Shown here one piece after another: positions 36,980-46,998 of a stretch of DNA of 64,000 nucleotides. Both the position numbers and the translations under genes were made by a program. This DNA is from an uncultured Christensenella sp. GTDB lineage: Bacteria > Bacillota > Clostridia > Christensenellales > UBA3700. The DNA is taken from contig CAJTNA010000005.1 of NCBI GenBank assembly GCA_910577845.1, forward strand, positions 1-64,000, in the 5' to 3' direction. How positions within the stretch are numbered: the first letter of the stretch is position 1; each line of letters begins with the position of its first letter. Below the pieces are notes generated by a model that was not told where the DNA came from, searched no databases, and worked only from the letters and a program-made list of their open reading frames with translations.

Positions 36980-39900
36980 TTAATCTTGGTCACAAGGTCT
37001 AATAATAAAATCATAAACAAGTGGTTTTTTCAAGTTAGGTCGGGCAAAAGCCTCTGGTTGAGGTCCACAACTTTGGCTACCAGCACCACGCATAAAGCCA
37101 TCAATTTGAACACAAGTAGTGTTTGCTACGCCTATTTCCTCTTGGTGTTTTGCCTTTTCCATTTGGTATCTTGTGTAAGGATTTGCATTAAAATTGAATG
37201 GTCTGTTTGCCATTTCAAATATTAAACCTTCACCATTTCCATTGGTTACTTTTGCCCATCTGCAATCACTTCTGTTTCCGCTTTCTTGAGGCATAATATA
37301 TTTTTCCGCCATATCGCATACATTCACATTATATATACCTAGTTTGCCGTGTTCGTTAAAATCGATGAAAGTTTCTCGCTCGCCTCTACCAAAATACTGT
37401 ACTTTATCAAAGTTTGACGGCATTTCAAGCGTTAAACCAAAGCGAACAATATCATTATAAAATAATAATTTCCAACCTTTTGTTGCTTTTGCTGTAACAT
37501 AAAGTGATAAATCTTGCCCGATAGTGATTGTAATAATTACGCTTGCTAACTTACCATAGCCTCTAATTGAATATTTGCTTACGATTTTTAGTCCGTCATT
37601 TGTTATAAATTTTGTATGTATATGACAAGGCTTTGCCTTAAGCAAGCCCAAAACGTTCCAAGCGATTTTTATAAATCTGTCATTATCTATAGGTGTTCTA
37701 TACAAGTTAGGTAGTAGTCCTCTATATCCTAAAGCATTATTACCATTTATATACTCCACTCCACCTATTACATAACTTTCTATTTCGCCAGTCTTTTTAT
37801 TAACAACCAACTTACCATTATTTGATGTTGCAATTAAATGTTTATCCTCAATTGTATATTGTGGAGTAACCATATCAGGTTTTACAGACCTAAATGACGC
37901 AATCTCAAATTGCTCACTTGCAATATAATTATCCTCTTTCATATAATTTACAATCAAAGTGTACTCTGACATATCTCGTGGCATTCTAAATAAAATTTCA
38001 TACTCTGCTTGCTCACAAGGCGGTATGGATATATTAAAACTGCCATTTTGCATACCCTCACCATTTCTTAAAAGTGTCCAATCAATTCGTACTCCGTCAC
38101 TTGAAGCAAAGTAATTGGTATTTTTCACCTTTAATTTAAAGTCTTCCCATTTTGCTCTAAAAGGTCTGTAACATTCACGCATATTTAAAGCACCAGTGCT
38201 TGGTGAACGGTCTGGAAAAAACATTCCGTCTACGCAAAAATTGCCGTCGTGCTTAGGCTCGTTATAATCTCCACCATAAGTATACCTAAACTTGTGATTA
38301 GGATTATCTACAATATGGTCGCAAAATTCCCATATAAAACCACCCAAAAAGTTGTCATTTTCCAAAATCAACTGCGTATACCTATCCAAACCGCCCGGTC
38401 CAACACCCATAGCGTGCGAAAATTCCGTCATTAGATAAGGTTTTTCAAGATATCTTTTATCTTTTACAGTCTTATTTGCTATGCTTTCTAAAAACTTATG
38501 ATGTGGATAAAAATTGCCCACTACATCATAACAAAATCTTTTTGTATGTATTGCCCCTTCATAGTGGATAGGCACTATAGCTACGCTTTTTAAAAAATCA
38601 TAGCAATAATCGTGACACAAATATCCGCCCGCTTCATTACCCAATGACCACATTACCACACTTGGGCAGTTTCGTGATTTATAAAACATTCTTTTTGCTC
38701 TATCAAGATAATGTTCTTTCCATTTTTCATTATGACTTATAAGTCCAAACTGAGGCTTTGCTGGATTGCTAAATGTTCCGTGAGTTTCCAAGTCCATTTC
38801 GTCAATCGCATACAAGCCAACTTTATCACACAACATTAAAAATATAGGGTCGTGAGGATAGTGCGATAACCTTACCGCATTGCAATTATAATCTTTTATT
38901 AATTTTATATCATTATATAAATACTCACTGCTAACAACATATCCAGTAACTGGGTGTGATTCGTGGTGATTAATACCTTTTAACTTTATCGGCTTATTAT
39001 TCAAGTAAAAAACATTCTCTTTAATTTCAATGTGTTTAAAGCCAACAAAACGCCTAAAATAAACCTTATTTTCCCCATCATTATAAGTTACCAATAACTT
39101 ATATAAATTTGGAATTTCTGCCGACCACTCTTTAACATTTTCTATATCAGTAGTCTTACTACCACCCTTACCATTTATTTCTTGAGTAATTATCAAATTG
39201 TCCTTATCATCAAACAACTCAAAAGTAACAATACTATTACTATTTGCGTTTTGTACCTTACAATCAAAAGTAATAGAATATTTTATATTATTATCTTTAT
39301 CCTCTAAAAATTTAGTAGTGTATCCAAAGTCATATAGAAAACTTTCGTTTTCCTCAATAAGCAAAACATCTCGGAAAATTCCATTTTCCCTAAACATATC
39401 TTGGCACTCCAAATAAGAACCATTACACCACTTATATACTACTGCCACAAGCTCATTTTCACCTTGCACCAAAAAGTGTGTCAAATCAAATTCCGCAGTG
39501 TTATGTGAGCCTTCGCTATAACCTACAAATTTGCCGTTTACGAATAAATCAATACAGCTACAAACACCTAAAAAATCAATCAAATGTGTCTTATTTATAT
39601 TTTTAATATCGATTTTCGTGCGATAAACAGCAACCGGTATGTCTGTTGGTATTATTGGTGGCTTCAAAGGGAATTGATACCTTGCATTCAAATAGTTTGG
39701 ATTTTCTATGCCATTACGTTGCCAATCTGCTGGCACTGCAAACTTTGCAAAATTAATTTTATCAGTATCAAAATTATCCTCCATTTCACTTATCTTGCTA
39801 TAGTAAAAAAAGTCCCACTCTCCATTTAGTAACCTTACCATAGAACTACTATATCTCTCTTTTAAAAGTTCCACTTCCGATGCAAGCTTTTTATCAGCAA

Positions 39901-39988
39901 AAGGTATTGCATATGTCCTTGCAGATAGCTTATTTTTTTCAAACACCTCAAAATTACAATAGTTTCCCGTCTTTAATGAATAAATCAT
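36980..39988 (-). CDS. GH2 beta-galactosidase (LacZ type)
   Basis: The roughly 1,002-residue enzyme has an N-terminal jelly-roll sugar-binding domain (about 30-215), an immunoglobulin-like domain, the TIM barrel (about 330-620) with acid/base glutamate in MWSLGNEAGGY and nucleophile in LMTEFSHAMGVGPGG, and a C-terminal LacZ small-chain beta-sandwich. It hydrolyses terminal beta-galactosides. There is no signal peptide, so it is intracellular. The start is the ATG at 39988 after GGGAGGAG; the longer frame begins with TTG inside that ribosome site. Lactose is not necessarily the substrate: the surrounding hydrolases suggest host-glycan galactosides. Confidence 0.92.
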   Translation of the reverse strand: MIYSLKTGNYCNFEVFEKNKLSARTYAIPFADKKLASEVELLKERYSSSMVRLLNGEWDFFYYSKISEMEDNFDTDKINFAKFAVPADWQRNGIENPNYLNARYQFPLKPPIIPTDIPVAVYRTKIDIKNINKTHLIDFLGVCSCIDLFVNGKFVGYSEGSHNTAEFDLTHFLVQGENELVAVVYKWCNGSYLECQDMFRENGIFRDVLLIEENESFLYDFGYTTKFLEDKDNNIKYSITFDCKVQNANSNSIVTFELFDDKDNLIITQEINGKGGSKTTDIENVKEWSAEIPNLYKLLVTYNDGENKVYFRRFVGFKHIEIKENVFYLNNKPIKLKGINHHESHPVTGYVVSSEYLYNDIKLIKDYNCNAVRLSHYPHDPIFLMLCDKVGLYAIDEMDLETHGTFSNPAKPQFGLISHNEKWKEHYLDRAKRMFYKSRNCPSVVMWSLGNEAGGYLCHDYCYDFLKSVAIVPIHYEGAIHTKRFCYDVVGNFYPHHKFLESIANKTVKDKRYLEKPYLMTEFSHAMGVGPGGLDRYTQLILENDNFLGGFIWEFCDHIVDNPNHKFRYTYGGDYNEPKHDGNFCVDGMFFPDRSPSTGALNMRECYRPFRAKWEDFKLKVKNTNYFASSDGVRIDWTLLRNGEGMQNGSFNISIPPCEQAEYEILFRMPRDMSEYTLIVNYMKEDNYIASEQFEIASFRSVKPDMVTPQYTIEDKHLIATSNNGKLVVNKKTGEIESYVIGGVEYINGNNALGYRGLLPNLYRTPIDNDRFIKIAWNVLGLLKAKPCHIHTKFITNDGLKIVSKYSIRGYGKLASVIITITIGQDLSLYVTAKATKGWKLLFYNDIVRFGLTLEMPSNFDKVQYFGRGERETFIDFNEHGKLGIYNVNVCDMAEKYIMPQESGNRSDCRWAKVTNGNGEGLIFEMANRPFNFNANPYTRYQMEKAKHQEEIGVANTTCVQIDGFMRGAGSQSCGPQPEAFARPNLKKPLVYDFIIRPCDQD

Positions 39989-40160
39989 AACTCCTCCCAA
40001 TATATTTCTATTATATATTTTAGCATATCAAAAGGCAAAAAGCAATAGGTAATATTTTTAAAACTACTTTATTTTTGCACAATAAAATTATAACATTGCA
40101 ATATATGTATAATGAAAGCTAAAACTTCAGTAAATAATTATTTTTTATAACAAATTAAAA

Positions 40161-40189
40161 AATACTGCCCTATTTGTTAGAGCAGTATT
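40161..40189 (-). terminator. terminator of the GlmU-C/GlmM fusion gene
   Basis: The stem AATACTGC/GCAGTATT with a 13-base loop is followed on the - strand by a T-rich tract. The rest of 39989-40313 is AT-rich with no other feature. Confidence 0.75.
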
Positions 40190-40313
40190 AAAAATTCACA
40201 ATCAAAAATAAACACAATCAATTTGAATTTAATAAGAAAGATGCCTTATTAAGTAATATAAATGTTCAATTATTATTATAAAAACAGCTTATTAAAAAGA
40301 TTGTTAACAATAT

Positions 40314-42308
40314 TTAAAATTGATATTTTTGTTTAATAAATTTCTCAATCTCTTTTGCAGTATTTTGAGCAAGCAACTTATCTGAACACTCAGCAGTGAT
40401 TCTCAATTTATTTTCTGTACCACTTGCACGCACAAAGCTACGTCCTGACAAACCTAAACGCTCAGAAAAATCTTTTACATAGTCAAGCACTTCACTATCC
40501 TTTGCAATTTCATCCTTTTTATCTGTCATAAGATTGATATTTATTTGTGGATATTCCTTTATATCAGTTAATTTATTTAAACTTAGCTTACTTTCCACTA
40601 AAAGACCACACAAATTAACAGCAACTAGCAAGCCGTCACCAGTAGTAACCTTATTGCCCAAAATAATATGTCCAGAACTTTCACCACCTAAAATAAAGCC
40701 TTGTTCCAACATTTTTTCCACCACATAATGGTCACCAACATTTGTCCTTACCAAATTAATTCCAATCTCTTGTAAACTATTTTCCAAACCAAAGTTTGTC
40801 ATAATTGTACCTACTACAGTATTGCCAGTAAGCATATCTTTATTTTTCATATTTTTAGCAAATGCATAAATGATTTTATCACCACTAATTACTCTGCCTT
40901 TACTATCTATTGCAATAATTCTGTCGGCATCGCCGTCAAAACAGAATCCTAAATCATATCCGTGAGCCACAACTTCTTTTGCACAAAACTCTGGGAATAA
41001 TGCTCCACAATTTTTGTTTATGTTATCACCATTGCAATCTGTACCAATAAATTTAGTTGTTATATTTAGTTTATCAAAAACTCTTTTTGCCAAATTACAA
41101 CTTGCACCATTTGAGCAATCTACAACAACCTTTAAATCAGACAAATCTGGCAAATCACTACAAACAAAGTTTACATAATTATCTATAAGTTCAGAGCGTT
41201 CAATCACTTTTCCTTTACTCTTCGCAATTATTGGTTGTTTTTTATTTATATGCTCTTCAATTTGAATTTCCTCAATATTCAAAAGTTTTCTGCCTTTATC
41301 ATTGAAAATCTTGATTCCGTTATACTCACTTGGATTATGTGAGGCGGTAATCACAACACCATAATTTGCACCTGTTTGCATAGTAACATATGCAACGCTT
41401 GGAGTAGTCACTATCCCCAAATCAACAACATCACAACCAGCATCAGTTATTCCTCTTATAAGTGAATTCCCTAAATTTAGTCCCGATTTTCGAGGGTCTT
41501 TACCCAAAATAATAACACCTTTGTCTGCAGAATAGCCCAAAAAGTTTCCAACTAAATAGGCAATATCCTCGTTTATCTTTTCACCATAAATACCTCTTAT
41601 GCCGTCAGTTCCAAAGTATTGCTTATCATAATCACACATACGATATTTACTCCTATTTTCTTTTACTATTTCTCTATTTCTACCAATGCACATACAATTA
41701 GACGGAAGATTAATTGTAACTGTAGTTCCCGCTGCAATGTAAGAGTTATCCTCTATCTTTATAGGTGCTATGATATTGCTGTTACTACCTACAAATACAC
41801 TATTACCAACCACACTGCGGTATTTATTTTTGCCATCATAATTTATAAAAATAACACCACAACCGATATTGCACTTGGCACCTATATCACAATCCCCAAT
41901 ATACGCAAGATGTGCCATTTTTGTATTTATACCAATATTACTATTTTTTATTTCCACAAAATTTCCGATTCGACAATCTCTTTCAACTACGCTACGTGTA
42001 TGAATGTGTGCCCAAGGTCCGACTGTAGTATTTTGCTTTATCACCGCATTATTCACTACACTTTTTGTAATTACAACATTATTACCAAGCGTACAATCAG
42101 TTAGCGTGTTTCCATCATTAATTATAACATTTTTACCAATAACACACTTACCATTGAAAATATTGTTGCAATCAATTATAGTACCCTCACCAATTATTGT
42201 TTCCTCAGATATATATACATTTTCATAAGATTTAAATATAACACCATTATCAATATGTTTTTGTATAATCTGCATTTTGCTTGAATTTTCAAAATTATTA
42301 ATATCCAT
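40314..42308 (-). CDS. fusion of GlmU acetyltransferase domain and phosphoglucosamine mutase GlmM
   Basis: The roughly 664-residue protein joins two steps of UDP-GlcNAc synthesis. Residues about 15-225 form a left-handed beta-helix of hexapeptide repeats matching the GlmU C-terminal half, with GNFVEIKNS, MAHLAYIGD (catalytic-type His) and FINYDGKNKY. Residues about 230-664 are a complete GlmM: YFGTDGIRG, active-site serine loop TASHNPSEYNG, metal loop FDGDADR, sugar loop GGESSGH and phosphate loop RASGTENKLR. The GlmU uridylyltransferase half is absent. The acetyltransferase motif AHIRP is AHIHT here, losing the arginine normally binding the sugar phosphate. The start at 42308 follows GGGGAAG. 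No frameshift separates the domains; the linker is KENRSKYRMCDYD. Confidence 0.9.
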   Translation of the reverse strand: MDINNFENSSKMQIIQKHIDNGVIFKSYENVYISEETIIGEGTIIDCNNIFNGKCVIGKNVIINDGNTLTDCTLGNNVVITKSVVNNAVIKQNTTVGPWAHIHTRSVVERDCRIGNFVEIKNSNIGINTKMAHLAYIGDCDIGAKCNIGCGVIFINYDGKNKYRSVVGNSVFVGSNSNIIAPIKIEDNSYIAAGTTVTINLPSNCMCIGRNREIVKENRSKYRMCDYDKQYFGTDGIRGIYGEKINEDIAYLVGNFLGYSADKGVIILGKDPRKSGLNLGNSLIRGITDAGCDVVDLGIVTTPSVAYVTMQTGANYGVVITASHNPSEYNGIKIFNDKGRKLLNIEEIQIEEHINKKQPIIAKSKGKVIERSELIDNYVNFVCSDLPDLSDLKVVVDCSNGASCNLAKRVFDKLNITTKFIGTDCNGDNINKNCGALFPEFCAKEVVAHGYDLGFCFDGDADRIIAIDSKGRVISGDKIIYAFAKNMKNKDMLTGNTVVGTIMTNFGLENSLQEIGINLVRTNVGDHYVVEKMLEQGFILGGESSGHIILGNKVTTGDGLLVAVNLCGLLVESKLSLNKLTDIKEYPQININLMTDKKDEIAKDSEVLDYVKDFSERLGLSGRSFVRASGTENKLRITAECSDKLLAQNTAKEIEKFIKQKYQF

Positions 42309-42486
42309 ATAACTTCCCCTATTATAGTATGTATATAAAAAATTAATTTTAGTCATTTATTATATAACACCAAAAAATTTATTTATACATTATACTAATA
42401 AAAAAAATAAATTGTTAAAAATTTTATTTTTTAAAGCGGTTAAAGTTTTATTAAATATTTATTCCAAAAATTATTTTAACATATTA

Positions 42487-42513
42487 CCCCAAAAAGCTCA
42501 AAACTTTTTGGGG
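42487..42513. terminator. terminator between GH109-like and fusion genes
   Basis: The perfect stem CCCCAAAAAG/CTTTTTGGGG has a 7-base loop and T-rich flanks, downstream of the GH109-like gene on the - strand. Confidence 0.8.
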
Positions 42514-42657
42514 CATATTTTTTTAAATATTTTTTTATTCTTGAACAATTTAATTAGTAATAGTTTTTAAATGTAATTTTAAATAAGAATTTTATTTTCA
42601 CATTTTGATTTCAAAAAATATTGAAATCAAAGATACTAATTATTAATTAATAATAAA

Positions 42658-43902
42658 TTACTTTACCTCTCTTTCCAAGCTATATTGACCTAAACAGATA
42701 TCCTCTCTGTTTTGCCATTTGCCCCTTGTAAAGTCGGGAAATTCCACGCTAATACTTTCCCTAATAGATTTTTCCGACAATGCAGTAATAGCCATCCAAG
42801 TTGCTGTGTCAAATACATCAATAGGTGGATAATATCCCTCTAAAAATGCTTCAACCATAGCATTAAGAACTAATGAATCCATACCACCGTGACCTGCTTT
42901 TGCGATTTTACCTCTATTTTTCCAAATTCTATGGCTGTATTTTCTGGCAAATTTGACACCATTATTCCAAAGTGGTCTGCTATTAAAGTCAAACAACTTA
43001 AACTTTTTAGTATCCAAAAATACCATATTGTTATCCTCTGAATACATTGCTTTTGTCCCACGTATTGTAAAGCCACGGCTATACACTCTTGGCAGAGTGG
43101 TATCAAGGGTGATAACAATCGTCTGTCCCTTTATAGTTTCAATAATCGTTGTAATTATATCTCCTTGTTTAAACTCTGCATTAACAAGTTCCTTATCGTC
43201 AGCTTTATTATTTAAAATAAACTCGTGCAGACCTTTTGAAACACTTGTAAATGAAGTCAATTTTGTAAACAAGTTGCCTCTGTTGATATCTAATATTTTA
43301 GCAATAGGTCCAATCTCGTGAGTAGGATAATTTTCGCAATTCCTCTCAAGATAATTTTTTAATCTGTAATGGCGATTCTCTTTACCAAAAGCAATTTCTG
43401 ACCTTAAATCGTGATGATATCCACCCTCTGCGTGTACTATATCACCAAAAATACCCTCTCTTGCCATTCTTAATGCCATAAGTTCATACTTGCCATAGCA
43501 ACAATTCTCTAACAACATAACTGGTGTTTTTGTTTGTTCATATGTATCAACAAGTTTCCAACAATCTTCAACACTATATGCACCGCCAACTTCCATAGCA
43601 ACAAACTTGCCCGCTTTCATTGCATCAACCGCAATATCAATATGACCTTCCCACGCACAAGTTATCATAATAATATCAACATTTTCGTCAGTCAAAAAAT
43701 CTTTGTAATTTGTAGTACCTTTTGGAGTATTCTTTTTTACTTTTTTTACAAGTTCTACAGCTTTATCAATTCTATCTTGATAAACATCACAAATGCCTAC
43801 AATTTCAACATTTGGCATATGCACAAGGTTTATTCGCAACAAACCAAATCCTCTACCACCCAAACCAATCATAGCTATTTTGGCTTTTTTATCTATTCTC
43901 AT
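42658..43902 (-). CDS. Gfo/Idh/MocA protein resembling GH109 alpha-N-acetylgalactosaminidase
   Basis: The 414-residue protein has an N-terminal Rossmann fold with IGLGGRGFG for NAD(H) and the GH109-like features ENCCYGKYEL, EGGYHHDLRSE, and NYPTHEIGPIAKILDINRGN. GH109 enzymes use bound NAD+ in a redox/elimination mechanism to cleave alpha-GalNAc, including blood-group A. Because many Gfo/Idh/MocA oxidoreductases share the fold, the hydrolase call rests on these middle motifs and on the neighbouring glycosidases. No signal peptide is seen; known GH109 enzymes are often exported, so a cytoplasmic form is notable. An AGGG-type ribosome site precedes the ATG. Confidence 0.72.
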   Translation of the reverse strand: MRIDKKAKIAMIGLGGRGFGLLRINLVHMPNVEIVGICDVYQDRIDKAVELVKKVKKNTPKGTTNYKDFLTDENVDIIMITCAWEGHIDIAVDAMKAGKFVAMEVGGAYSVEDCWKLVDTYEQTKTPVMLLENCCYGKYELMALRMAREGIFGDIVHAEGGYHHDLRSEIAFGKENRHYRLKNYLERNCENYPTHEIGPIAKILDINRGNLFTKLTSFTSVSKGLHEFILNNKADDKELVNAEFKQGDIITTIIETIKGQTIVITLDTTLPRVYSRGFTIRGTKAMYSEDNNMVFLDTKKFKLFDFNSRPLWNNGVKFARKYSHRIWKNRGKIAKAGHGGMDSLVLNAMVEAFLEGYYPPIDVFDTATWMAITALSEKSIRESISVEFPDFTRGKWQNREDICLGQYSLEREVK

Positions 43903-44192
43903 ATTTCCCCCATCTTATAAATAATATTTTATTTATAAATATTTTGTTTCCCTTAAAATTAAATATTGTTTATTCATCAAATTAATTAATCATATTTAAA
44001 CTATGAAAAGTAAATTTTAATAAACTTTAAAAATTTAAGTTGCCAATGTTATTTATTTGTTGCAATAAGTACTTCCCTTTTATACTTAATCAAGCTAAAA
44101 TAAATTGCTCATTTAGGTACTTCGCTATAGTCAAAACAATAAATTCAATGTCAAACACGAAAATATTTTCTATAAATTAACTAAATACTATT
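43903..44192. other. AT-rich intergenic region
   Basis: About 290 bases lie between the GH109-like start and the PAP2 stop. No terminator, promoter or ORF could be supported. Confidence 0.4.
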
Positions 44193-45041
44193 TTATTTAC
44201 CGCTAATTTCAGTTTTATTTTGCTCTTTAGAATTATCAATATTATAAGTTACAACTACAGAATTATCAGAATTGTAATTTGTAATTTCCGTATTATTGGT
44301 ATTATCTACATTATTTATTTCGTCTTTTTCTGCTACAGCATTTGTATCAATAATATCAGCTCCATTTGCAACTTTTACTTGCTTATTTTTATCTATTTTC
44401 CCTTTTATATAATTAAATAATGTAATAATATCTTTATTATATAATATATCACCAAGCTTAGTATCTTTTAAATACTTGTACGCAAGCCATACGATAAGGA
44501 AAGACAAACTCCCCGCAATAATCCCCGCAATAAAGCCAAACAAAACATCTGACGGATAATGAACGCACAAATAAATTCTTGAAAAACCTATTAGCAATGC
44601 CAATATAAAACCCGTCCAACTGTACTTTTTATTGCCAGCAAGAAAAAATGCCATCATAGCTGCCATACTTGCAGTTGCGTGTCCTGACGGGAATGAATAA
44701 CCACTTTCTGGAACAGAACCAGCAGCTTTCCACCAAATATAGAACATTGAACTTTCGTCATAAAATGGTCGAGGTCTTGCAACAAGTGGTTTTAAAGTAA
44801 TATTTGTAATCAAAGCACCAATGACAATTGCACCAAGCATAGTCAAACCTATTTTTCTAGTTTTTTTAAATGCAATTAAACCAATTGCTAGTAAAATCAA
44901 AATAATTCCACCATCACCAAACACTGTAATAAACCGCATAAAGCCATCAAAAAAGCCACCCGCTTGATTGTGCAGATTATGCCCAAATTCCATTATTGCT
45001 TTGTCAAAGCCACTAAAAGCTATATTTATACTTTCTGCCAC
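44193..45041 (-). CDS. PAP2-family membrane phosphatase
   Basis: The 282-residue protein has about five membrane segments and the three PAP2 acid-phosphatase motifs: KPLVARPRP, SFPSGHA and SRIYLCVHYPSD, with the two catalytic histidines in the last two. Members dephosphorylate lipid phosphates such as undecaprenyl diphosphate or phosphatidate/PGP; the substrate cannot be settled. The start is a GTG five bases after GGAGG. Unusually, about 65 hydrophilic, Asn/Asp/Thr-rich residues follow the last membrane helix (from about 215), with no recognisable domain. Confidence 0.87.
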   Translation of the reverse strand: MAESINIAFSGFDKAIMEFGHNLHNQAGGFFDGFMRFITVFGDGGIILILLAIGLIAFKKTRKIGLTMLGAIVIGALITNITLKPLVARPRPFYDESSMFYIWWKAAGSVPESGYSFPSGHATASMAAMMAFFLAGNKKYSWTGFILALLIGFSRIYLCVHYPSDVLFGFIAGIIAGSLSFLIVWLAYKYLKDTKLGDILYNKDIITLFNYIKGKIDKNKQVKVANGADIIDTNAVAEKDEINNVDNTNNTEITNYNSDNSVVVTYNIDNSKEQNKTEISGK

Positions 45042-45345
45042 TGCAACCTCCGTATCTTAAATTAAGAAATGTTTCTATAATTGTTTGTTTTATAAACTAA
45101 AATAATTTATTGTATCAACTATATCAAATTGAAAGTGAATATTTTTTACAACTCAAAAACAATAGATGAAAATTTTATATTGCGTAATTATTAAATTTAC
45201 TTTACAATTTGCTACCTGTTTTAATAATCTTATACTATCATCAAATGTTAATGTTCCTAATTAAATAATATTATTATCTAATACTATACTATTTTAAAAT
45301 TAACACATTAATTCATAAAATAAAACTAAACTAACTTTTATTAAA

Positions 45346-45373
45346 TAGACTGCTAAAATAACTTAGCAGTCTA
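45346..45373 (-). terminator. terminator of the 486-residue lipoprotein gene
   Basis: The perfect stem TAGACTGCTAA/TTAGCAGTCTA has a 6-base loop just after the stop; the - strand T tract is short. The remaining 45042-45345 is AT-rich and holds the PAP2 promoter, which was not identified. Confidence 0.7.
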
Positions 45374-45383
45374 AACTATTCAA

Positions 45384-46844
45384 TTATTCAAAATCTGTAG
45401 CTGGTAAATCTTCCTTAATCAGTGCATCGTGGTCTGCTCTATTATCTTCATCCAAGCCTTTTACATATTGAATATAAGCTGTCTTGTCTGCATCAGTACG
45501 AGTACCAAATAAAGTATGTTTAACATCTTCAGCACTAAAATCTACAACATACATATAATTGTAATATGCACTATTGATATAATAGAATTTATCACCATCA
45601 AGGATAGGTTTAACATAATCAGTTACAATATTTGCCTCAATTAATTCCTCAGCAAGACCTAATGTTCCATCATCATTAAACTCAACTTTCAACAAAGAGT
45701 TTGAATCAAAGAAATACATTGCTTTTTTGTCACCCTCTTGTCTAATTGTAAAAATATCAGTTGCAGCAACAGATGTAGTGTCAGATTTACGTAAAGAATA
45801 AACTTTATCACCTTTCTTTGCAATACCATTTTCAATCACTGGTATATACATTTCATTATCAGCAAATACATATAAACCTTCATCATAACTAATGTACCTT
45901 ACTGTTGCACCAGAATTTGCAAATTGTTTTTCGTCTGCTGACTTAGCAAATTCTTTATTAACCTTAAAACCAAATAAACCTAAATTTGTATTTTGTCCGT
46001 TATCATATTCAGTCTTTTCGTAGTAAATAGTTGCTTCAGTTGCAGGATTTGCGGTATCACCCTCTCTCTCAACACTCTTAATAGAATAGTTAAAAGCACC
46101 ATCTTTACCACTCAAAATCTCTTTAACCTCTCCACTTGCAGTTACGCATTTGATAACATTATAAGGGTCACCGTCATTTTCCTCTGGTGATTCAGTAAAG
46201 TATACTGCCATAGTTGGGTCAGTCTCACCTGGTTTTACAGTTGTTGTTACTGGGAAATAGCTGTTGCTAACACTTTCAGCAATAGTAGTTTTCTTACCCT
46301 TGTATGATAAGTGAATCAAATTACTGCTTTCTAAATAAATTAAGCCTTCCTCTGTAAATTTATATTGGTTAGTATTACCTTCTAAAGTAGTCAATTTTTT
46401 CAAATTTTTACCAGTAATTTCAACTCTGTAAAAATCTGTATTAGTTTTTAATAAGCTACCATCTTTGCCAGTTGCAGTAGATGGAGATGTAAAGTATAGG
46501 TACTTACCAATAACAGTAATACCATTAGAGTTATTGCTGTCCATAGCAACTTGAGGAACTAGCACTTGCACATCGCTCCCATCCTTTTTAGCTCTATATA
46601 TTGCACTTTTTACAACATTGCCATACTTATTATCTTTTTTAGTAGCAATATCGTCAACACTTATCTTACCATTAACAAAGTAAACATAGTCGCCTTGAGT
46701 AACTACTAAACTATTGTTATTGTATGTTGTTGCCTCTGGCATACCACCAGTAAGATTAGGTTTTTTAGCACAACCAACCAAAGCCACACTTAATATAGCC
46801 ACTAACAAAAGTGTTATTAATATAAATTTAATGTTTTTTTTCAT
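45384..46844 (-). CDS. predicted beta-propeller lipoprotein
   Basis: The 486-residue protein has a lipoprotein signal peptide with lipobox ALVGC (cysteine about residue 25). The mature region has repeated YVYFVN / KYLYFTSP / FYRVEITGKNLKKLT / GLIYLESSNLIHLSYKG blocks, the pattern of DUF5050-type six-bladed propellers that report as surface-exposed, substrate-binding or structural proteins. No catalytic motif is seen. It is divergent from the Asn/Ser-rich protein gene at 46999. Function unknown. Confidence 0.75.
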   Translation of the reverse strand: MKKNIKFILITLLLVAILSVALVGCAKKPNLTGGMPEATTYNNNSLVVTQGDYVYFVNGKISVDDIATKKDNKYGNVVKSAIYRAKKDGSDVQVLVPQVAMDSNNSNGITVIGKYLYFTSPSTATGKDGSLLKTNTDFYRVEITGKNLKKLTTLEGNTNQYKFTEEGLIYLESSNLIHLSYKGKKTTIAESVSNSYFPVTTTVKPGETDPTMAVYFTESPEENDGDPYNVIKCVTASGEVKEILSGKDGAFNYSIKSVEREGDTANPATEATIYYEKTEYDNGQNTNLGLFGFKVNKEFAKSADEKQFANSGATVRYISYDEGLYVFADNEMYIPVIENGIAKKGDKVYSLRKSDTTSVAATDIFTIRQEGDKKAMYFFDSNSLLKVEFNDDGTLGLAEELIEANIVTDYVKPILDGDKFYYINSAYYNYMYVVDFSAEDVKHTLFGTRTDADKTAYIQYVKGLDEDNRADHDALIKEDLPATDFE

Positions 46845-46998
46845 AACATTCTCCTACAATAATTAAGCAAAATGCTGTATCATTTATTTTAAAGACAATC
46901 CGTCATATTAAATTACATTTACTAGTATAATATAAATATAAAAATAAATCAATACTTTACAAGTAAATAATTAAATATTTTAAAAAAAAGGTGCAATT

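Noticed and set aside
41619..42228. ORFs opposite the GlmU-C/GlmM fusion
   Set aside because: Composition is dominated by Ile, Thr and Tyr as expected for the antisense of hexapeptide repeats; no ribosome site.
40314..42308. Fusion as a frameshift or missing-stop artefact between two genes
   Set aside because: Both domains are complete, in one frame, with a short linker, no internal ribosome site and a single terminator; kept as a real fusion, though assembly confirmation is still desirable.
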